64,000 nt of DNA. Source: Chelatococcus sp. HY11 (GTDB lineage Bacteria; Pseudomonadota; Alphaproteobacteria; Rhizobiales; Beijerinckiaceae). Shown in pieces: positions 58,401-64,000 of the stretch; the first letter of the stretch is position 1; every line of letters starts with the position of its first letter. The notes below the pieces were generated by a model, which saw only the letters and a list, made by a program, of their open reading frames with translations, was not told the origin of the DNA and ran no database searches. Made by a program: the position numbers and the translations under genes. The stretch is from the NCBI RefSeq assembly GCF_018398335.1, contig NZ_JAHBRX010000001.1, forward strand, positions 3,836,001 through 3,900,000, in the 5' to 3' direction.

Positions 58401-58416
58401 AACTTGGCTCCAAGTT
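58401..58416. promoter_or_regulatory. Perfect inverted repeat upstream of trcR
   Basis: AACTTGG-CT-CCAAGTT, a 7-bp perfect inverted repeat, is located about 110 bp from the trcR start codon. It is operator-like; the binding protein is unknown. Confidence 0.4.
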
Positions 58417-58420
58417 ATTG

Positions 58421-58474
58421 ATCTGGAGCGATTTCTTGTGAATCTGATGATACCATCCGGTTCACAAGCGCTCT
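58421..58474. repeat. Extragenic palindromic element
   Basis: GGAGCGATTTCTTGTGAA and its partner TTCACAAGCGCTCTAG form an imperfect inverted repeat. It ends in the same GCTCTAG as the element at about 10061-10104 and is a dispersed repeat type. Confidence 0.5.
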
Positions 58475-58731
58475 AGGTAAACCTTCCGCGGGCTTCCGGC
58501 CAGGCTAACCGGCCAGGGCGGGACGTCACCACCGATGAAGGGGAACTGGCGGAATATAGGCGTTGCAACGGTCGCTGGCAAATGGCGAACCGCGAGAAAG
58601 CGATGTCGGGTGCGGTAAAAGTATCTCCAAGCCGGCGCCCCTTTGCCTTCGACACCTTCATTGCCATATCGGGGTAAGTGTTCCATGAACGATGGGCGCA
58701 TCCCGCGATGGCAGCATGAGGAGAATTGCCG

Positions 58732-58926
58732 ATGGTTGGCCTCTTCGATGATGAAGCCCCCCGACCCGTGACCCCGCATGTTCTCGGTCAGGACCTCAGC
58801 ACCTTGTCGCTCCATGAACTGACCGAACGTATCGCGCTGCTTCGGGCGGAAATCGAGCGCCTGATGGCGGCGCAGACCGCGAAGGAGGCCTCACGGGCCC
58901 AGGCGGACGCCGTGTTCCGCTCCTGA
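58732..58926 (+). CDS. DUF1192 family small protein
   Basis: A 64-aa protein, too small for most gene finders. ATG 58732 follows GAGGAG (58719-58724). It reads VGLFDDEAPRPVTPHVLG, then LSTLSLHELTERIALLRAEIERLMAAQTAKEASR, a single amphipathic helix (split here as two motifs) typical of DUF1192. Function unknown. It is two genes upstream of L31 and next to rcdA, a neighbourhood I recall as conserved in Hyphomicrobiales. Confidence 0.85.
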   Translation: MVGLFDDEAPRPVTPHVLGQDLSTLSLHELTERIALLRAEIERLMAAQTAKEASRAQADAVFRS

Positions 58927-59040
58927 ACGGGCTGACGGTCGCATTTGTATCTTTTTGACGCGGGCGTCTGGCCATGGCGGTCAGGCAACGGTCCATTAAG
59001 GTTTCCAATATATGACTAGGGTGTCCATTTCCTGGACGCT

Positions 59041-59063
59041 GAGTGGCCCTGTCCACTCTTTTT
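59041..59063 (+). terminator. Intrinsic terminator 1
   Basis: GAGTGG (59041-59046), loop of 6 and CCACTC (59053-59058) followed by five T residues; 115 bp after the DUF1192 stop. Confidence 0.8.
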
Positions 59064-59086
59064 GACGCCTCCCTGCTTCGACCTTC

Positions 59087-59112
59087 AGCCGCCCAAAGGG
59101 CGGCTTCTTTTT
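59087..59112 (+). terminator. Intrinsic terminator 2
   Basis: AGCCGCCC (59087-59094), loop AAA and GGGCGGCT (59098-59105) followed by TCTTTTT. Confidence 0.88.
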
Positions 59113-59422
59113 GGACCCTGCGCGCACGGCGCCAAACCCTGTCCCGCCGTGCCGATGCCATGCGCGGCGTTTTCGGCAATCCCGCCGGGCGGTGTCAAAA
59201 TCGGCCGCCTTGCGCGCGCGGAGATCGCATCGCTGTCGTCATCTGGCCAGCATACTCTCTGTCTCGCGGCTTGGGCTTGCGGCTGATCATGAGTGCTTCA
59301 CACCACCAGTGGGTCGCTCCGGCCGCCCGTGCTTGGCGTTGTCCTTGCGATACCGAACCCAGGCGGGAGTCGATGTTTCATTACGAGACGTCGGCGTCCG
59401 GCCGGAGCCGGAAGGGTGAGGT

Positions 59423-59944
59423 ATGGCAAGCGTAGACATGACTCGGCAGGCGACGGCGCCGATTCCATTCGGCGTGCATTTCGTTGCTTCGGAGCAGTTT
59501 CGCCGCTTGTTCCGTGAAGGCATGGCCCTGATCGAGGAGACGGCCGCCTACCTGGAAGGGGCGGGGCGCGCGGAGGCCCGCGCATTGCGCCGACAGGCCG
59601 CCCTGGCCTATGCGACGGAAAGCATGCGCCTCACGACGCGCCTGATGCAGATGGCATCCTGGCTGCTGTTGCACCGCGCGGTCGCGGATGGCGAGATCAG
59701 CATGCGTGAGGCGCGCAGCGAGAAATCCAAGGTTCGGCTCGCCAACGCCGAGCCGAACGAGGTTCTCTTGATGGACGATGCGCTCCCGCCACGGCTTTGT
59801 GAGTTGCTGGCGCGCGCACAGCGTCTCTTCACCCGCATCAAGCATCTTGAGCACGTGCTCGCCACAGGCGACGACGACGTCGTTTTCGTCGCGACGCAGG
59901 CGCCTTTGACTCAAGTCAAACGCCTACAATCAGTTTTGCTTTAG
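59423..59944 (+). CDS. rcdA: DUF1465 family protein, RcdA-like protease adaptor
   Basis: A 173-aa helical protein of the DUF1465 family, to which Caulobacter RcdA belongs. RcdA acts with CpdR and PopA as an adaptor delivering CtrA to ClpXP at the cell pole. Conserved segments include HFVASEQFRRLFREGMALIEETAAYLEG (in two motifs), YATESMRLTTRLMQMASWLL and EARSEKSKVRL; the three-helix bundle ends near 145 and the C-terminal tail is acidic and flexible. It is upstream of rpmE (minus strand), with a long perfect hairpin between them. Function is inferred from homology. Confidence 0.85.
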   Translation: MASVDMTRQATAPIPFGVHFVASEQFRRLFREGMALIEETAAYLEGAGRAEARALRRQAALAYATESMRLTTRLMQMASWLLLHRAVADGEISMREARSEKSKVRLANAEPNEVLLMDDALPPRLCELLARAQRLFTRIKHLEHVLATGDDDVVFVATQAPLTQVKRLQSVLL

Positions 59945-60060
59945 TTAAACAAGGTTGGGGGGCCGGCTTGCTGCTTCTCGAAGCCAGCGAGCCGGAATTG
60001 CTGGAGCCCCGCGAGGTCTAAAGCCATGTGGGGCTCCAGCGCACTGCATCATCTGCGACA

Positions 60061-60104
60061 AACACGAAACGGCGGCTGGAAATATCCAGCCGCCGTTTCG
60101 TGTT
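60061..60104. terminator. 20-bp perfect hairpin between rcdA and rpmE
   Basis: The 20 bases at 60061-60080 are the exact reverse complement of 60085-60104, with loop AATA. No T-tract follows on either strand. As it lies between convergent genes, it is a probable bidirectional transcript end or stability hairpin. Confidence 0.7.
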
Positions 60105-60229
60105 CCTAGTCTCCGTGCGCGGCAAGTCCCTCGCAGGGTGCAGGCGCTATATGCCGCTCAACCTGTCAGAGGGCTGGAATTGAGCTGCGCGAGGCCGCGC
60201 CGGTATGAACCGGCGCAGGCATCACCAGC

Positions 60230-60460
60230 TCACTTCTTGCCGAAGCTCAGGCCGGCGAAGCGGTTGTTGAAGCGCGACAGGCGACCACCGCGATCGAGCA
60301 GCTGCTGCGTGCCGCCGGTCCAGGCCGGATGAGTCAGATTGTCGATATCGAGGTTGAGGTTGTCACCCTCTTTGCCATAAGTCGAACGCGTGACGTAGGT
60401 GGAACCGTCGGTCTGCGTGACCTTGATGAAATGGTAGGTGGGGTGAATGTCGGCCTTCAT
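60230..60460 (-). CDS. rpmE: 50S ribosomal protein L31
   Basis: A 76-aa ribosomal protein beginning [14 protein letters not shown]. This is the form lacking the CxxC zinc-ribbon cysteines (C-minus form): no Cys is present. The motif [22 protein letters not shown] is characteristic of alphaproteobacterial L31. It is divergent from the ABC exporter gene. Confidence 0.96.
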   Translation of the reverse strand: MKADIHPTYHFIKVTQTDGSTYVTRSTYGKEGDNLNLDIDNLTHPAWTGGTQQLLDRGGRLSRFNNRFAGLSFGKK

Positions 60461-60595
60461 GGCAAATTCCTTTCGAAGTCACCGCAAGCGGCGGCAACCA
60501 CGCACATCGTCGGCAGGTTGTCTCAGGGTCGCGACCCTATAGCGCAGCGCCAAGCGAAGGACAAGCGGACAAAAGGAAGCAAATTCGGAGGATTG

Positions 60596-62432
<1,837 letters not shown>

Positions 62433-62446
<14 letters not shown>

Positions 62447-63464
62447 GCTTCAGCTCGATGCGGCGATTGCGGCGGTAGGCGTCGTCGTTGTCGCCCAGTT
62501 CGATCGGCTGGTATTCGCCGAAGCCGGCGGCGAGCAGCCGCTGCGGCGGCACGCCCTTGCTGACGAAATATTGCACCACGGCGATGGCGCGCGCGGCGGA
62601 GAGGGCCCAGTTGCTCTTGAACTCGCCGAAGCCCGACAGCGGGCGCTTGTCGGTGTGGCCGTCCACGCGGATGATCCAGGGGATATCCGCCGGGATCTCC
62701 TTGTCGAGATCGACCAGCGCGGTCGCCACCTTGTCGAGCTCGGCCGCGCCCGCGGGCAGAAGAGCGGCGGAGCCGGCGTCGAAAAAGACCTCGGACTGGA
62801 AGACGAAGCGATCACCGACGACGCGGATGTCTGGCCGCTCACCCAGGATCTGCCGCAGGCGACCAAAGAAATCCGAGCGGAAGCGGGCAAGCTCCTGGAC
62901 ACGCTGCGCCAGCGCGACATTGAGGCGACTGCCGAGATCGGCAACGCGCGCCTGGCTTTCCTTGTCGCGCGCCTCGGAGGCCGCGAGGGCGTCCTCCAGC
63001 GCCGCGAGCTGGCGCCGCAACGCGGCGAGTTGCTGGTTGAGCAGCTCGACCTGCGTCAGCGCCCGGGCCGAGATGGCCTTTTCCTTGTCGATTTCCGCGG
63101 TCAGCTGGCCGATGCGGGTGTTCGCAGCGGTGCTGGTGGCCGAGCCCGAGCTCAGGAGGCCCTGCAGGCGCAGCCTGTCGGCCTCGGCGGTCTGCAGGGT
63201 GGATTGCAACGCGGCAAGATTGTCCTCGGCATCCTGGCGGTTGGCGCGCTCAAGGGCGAGCAGTTCGTTCAGCTCCAGGATCTGGCGGTTGAGGCGCTGC
63301 AGGGCGGTGTCACGCCCCGAGATTTCCTGGGACAGGAAAAACTGCCCCAGCACGAAGACCGTCAGGATGAAGATGATCGACAGCACCAGTGTCGACAGGG
63401 CATCGACGAAGCCCGGCCAGTAGTCGAGCCGGCGCTCGGAGCGGCGGGCGCGGGACAGGGCCAT
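62433..63464 (-). CDS. OmpA/MotB-type peptidoglycan-binding protein, non-flagellar
   Basis: A 343-aa protein with the architecture of a MotB/TolR-like stator partner. One membrane helix is at about 22-44, preceded by YWPGFVDALSTLV, whose Asp21 sits where MotB has its proton-carrying Asp. A very long coiled coil runs from about 45 to 200 (LNRQILELNELLALERANRQ, AALRRQLAALEDALAASE). The C-terminal OmpA domain (about 235-343) contains FFDAGSAALLPAG, VDGHTDKRPLSGFGEFKSN and RRIELKLTER. It is paired with a MotA/TolQ-like gene 1 bp upstream. No other flagellar gene is nearby, so an envelope-related role is likely. Confidence 0.85.
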
Positions 63465-63465
63465 G

Positions 63466-64000
63466 TCAGCGGATCCGCTCGTCGACGAGGCGCTCCAGCA
63501 GCCGCTTCAGCTCGCGCTGCTGGCCGGCCTGGGATTCCACCCAGTCGCGGATCATCTGCTGTTCGGACCGCATGTGCTGCACGAGGCCCTGGACGCCTTC
63601 CGCGAGATTGGCCATGGCATGGGTGGCGGCGCGACCGCCCTGGCCGTCGTTGATCACCGTGGCGAGCTTTTCGAGCGCGGCCGCGACGTCCTGGTCGGAG
63701 CCGCCGAGCGCCGGTGGCAGCCTGCCGGACATGGGGTTGGGGTTATCGACCACATGGGCGGACAGCCAGTCCTCGAGTTCCGTGTAGAAGCGCCCCTGCG
63801 CCTGGCCGAGCTGCAGGTCGAGGAAGCCGAGGACGAGGGAGCCGGCGAGGCCGAACAGCGAGGACGAGAAGGAGATGCCCATGCCGGCGAGCGGCGCGGC
63901 GAGCCCGCTCTTCAGTTCCTCGAACAGGACACCGGCTTCCGCACCCGTGCGCATGGAGGAGATGACGTTGCCCACCGAACTGACCGTCTCGAGAAGGCCC
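63466..64000 (-). CDS. MotA/TolQ/ExbB-like proton-channel protein, partial
   Basis: The 5' part lies beyond the window end; the visible part codes for about 177 residues. It begins with GLLETVSSVGNVISSMRTGA, then GISFSSSLFGLAGSLVLGF, which corresponds to the third channel helix and the preceding loop of MotA/TolQ proteins. A long helical C-terminal tail ends LKRLLERLVDERIR. A GTG at 63975 could be mistaken for a start, but the conserved sequence continues upstream of it. It forms a stator-like pair with the adjacent OmpA-domain protein. Confidence 0.8.
   Translation of the reverse strand, partial: GLLETVSSVGNVISSMRTGAEAGVLFEELKSGLAAPLAGMGISFSSSLFGLAGSLVLGFLDLQLGQAQGRFYTELEDWLSAHVVDNPNPMSGRLPPALGGSDQDVAAALEKLATVINDGQGGRAATHAMANLAEGVQGLVQHMRSEQQMIRDWVESQAGQQRELKRLLERLVDERIR

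Larger units (their letters stand above)
58927..59422. other. Gene-free region between DUF1192 gene and rcdA
   Basis: No protein gene is convincing in these 496 bp. It contains two terminators close together (59041-59063 and 59087-59112), which could bracket or end a small transcript, and otherwise no motif I can name. Confidence 0.5.

Overview
The window is a gene-dense, high-GC stretch of chromosome from an alphaproteobacterium, most likely a Hyphomicrobiales (Rhizobiales) member. The placement rests on several family types: Omp25/Omp31-like beta-barrel proteins, a serC leader RNA, DUF1013 (TrcR) and DUF1465 (RcdA) cell-cycle proteins, an alphaproteobacterial RpoH, a FixL-type haem PAS kinase, and dispersed extragenic palindromes of the rhizobial kind. 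Genus and species cannot be read from the sequence. I see no phage, insertion sequence, CRISPR array, rRNA or tRNA. The last gene is cut by the window edge.

Layout. (1) 0-9.8 kb: an apparent catabolic/uptake operon with an IclR regulator, two translationally coupled genes I do not recognise, an M19-type dipeptidase homologue, a four-gene polyamine/opine-type ABC importer (Tat-exported binding protein, two permeases, ATPase) and an M32 carboxypeptidase. (2) 10.1-15.8 kb: a probable oxygen-responsive group. It has a CBS/BON protein and a zinc alcohol dehydrogenase, divergent around two FNR/FixK-like boxes, then a FixK-like regulator without iron-sulfur cysteines, an OmpR-type response regulator, and a soluble hybrid histidine kinase whose PAS domain keeps the FixL haem-ligand His and the O2-sensing Arg. 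(3) 16-23.5 kb: a SleB-type cell-wall hydrolase lipoprotein, a MacA-MacB-TolC-like tripartite efflux operon and a DHA2 drug exporter. (4) 23.7-28.8 kb: yebC-ruvCAB, a TetR regulator facing a DUF2852 membrane protein through a possible operator, and a small EamA transporter.

(5) 28.9-40.4 kb: envelope and housekeeping block ybgC-tolQRAB-pal-cpoB, tilS, ftsH, glmM. CtrA-type boxes precede tolQ and pal, and a sigma-32-type promoter precedes ftsH. (6) 40.7-46.2 kb: two outer-membrane barrel proteins around an AT-rich gap, then serC (with serC RNA) and serA. (7) 46.3-55.5 kb: DMT exporter, purA plus a membrane-anchored unknown, rpoH, rluD, a DUF465 protein, purEK and rpsU. (8) 56-64 kb: a TPR lipoprotein, TrcR, DUF1192, RcdA, L31, an MsbA-like ABC exporter and a non-flagellar MotA/MotB-like pair.

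Two themes link the genes. One is local O2 sensing, with the FixL-like kinase, the FixK-like factor and twin boxes at the CBS/ADH promoter. The other is the CtrA cell-cycle circuit: RcdA and TrcR are encoded here and candidate CtrA boxes sit before omp, pal and tolQ. RpoH and its probable client ftsH are also both present.
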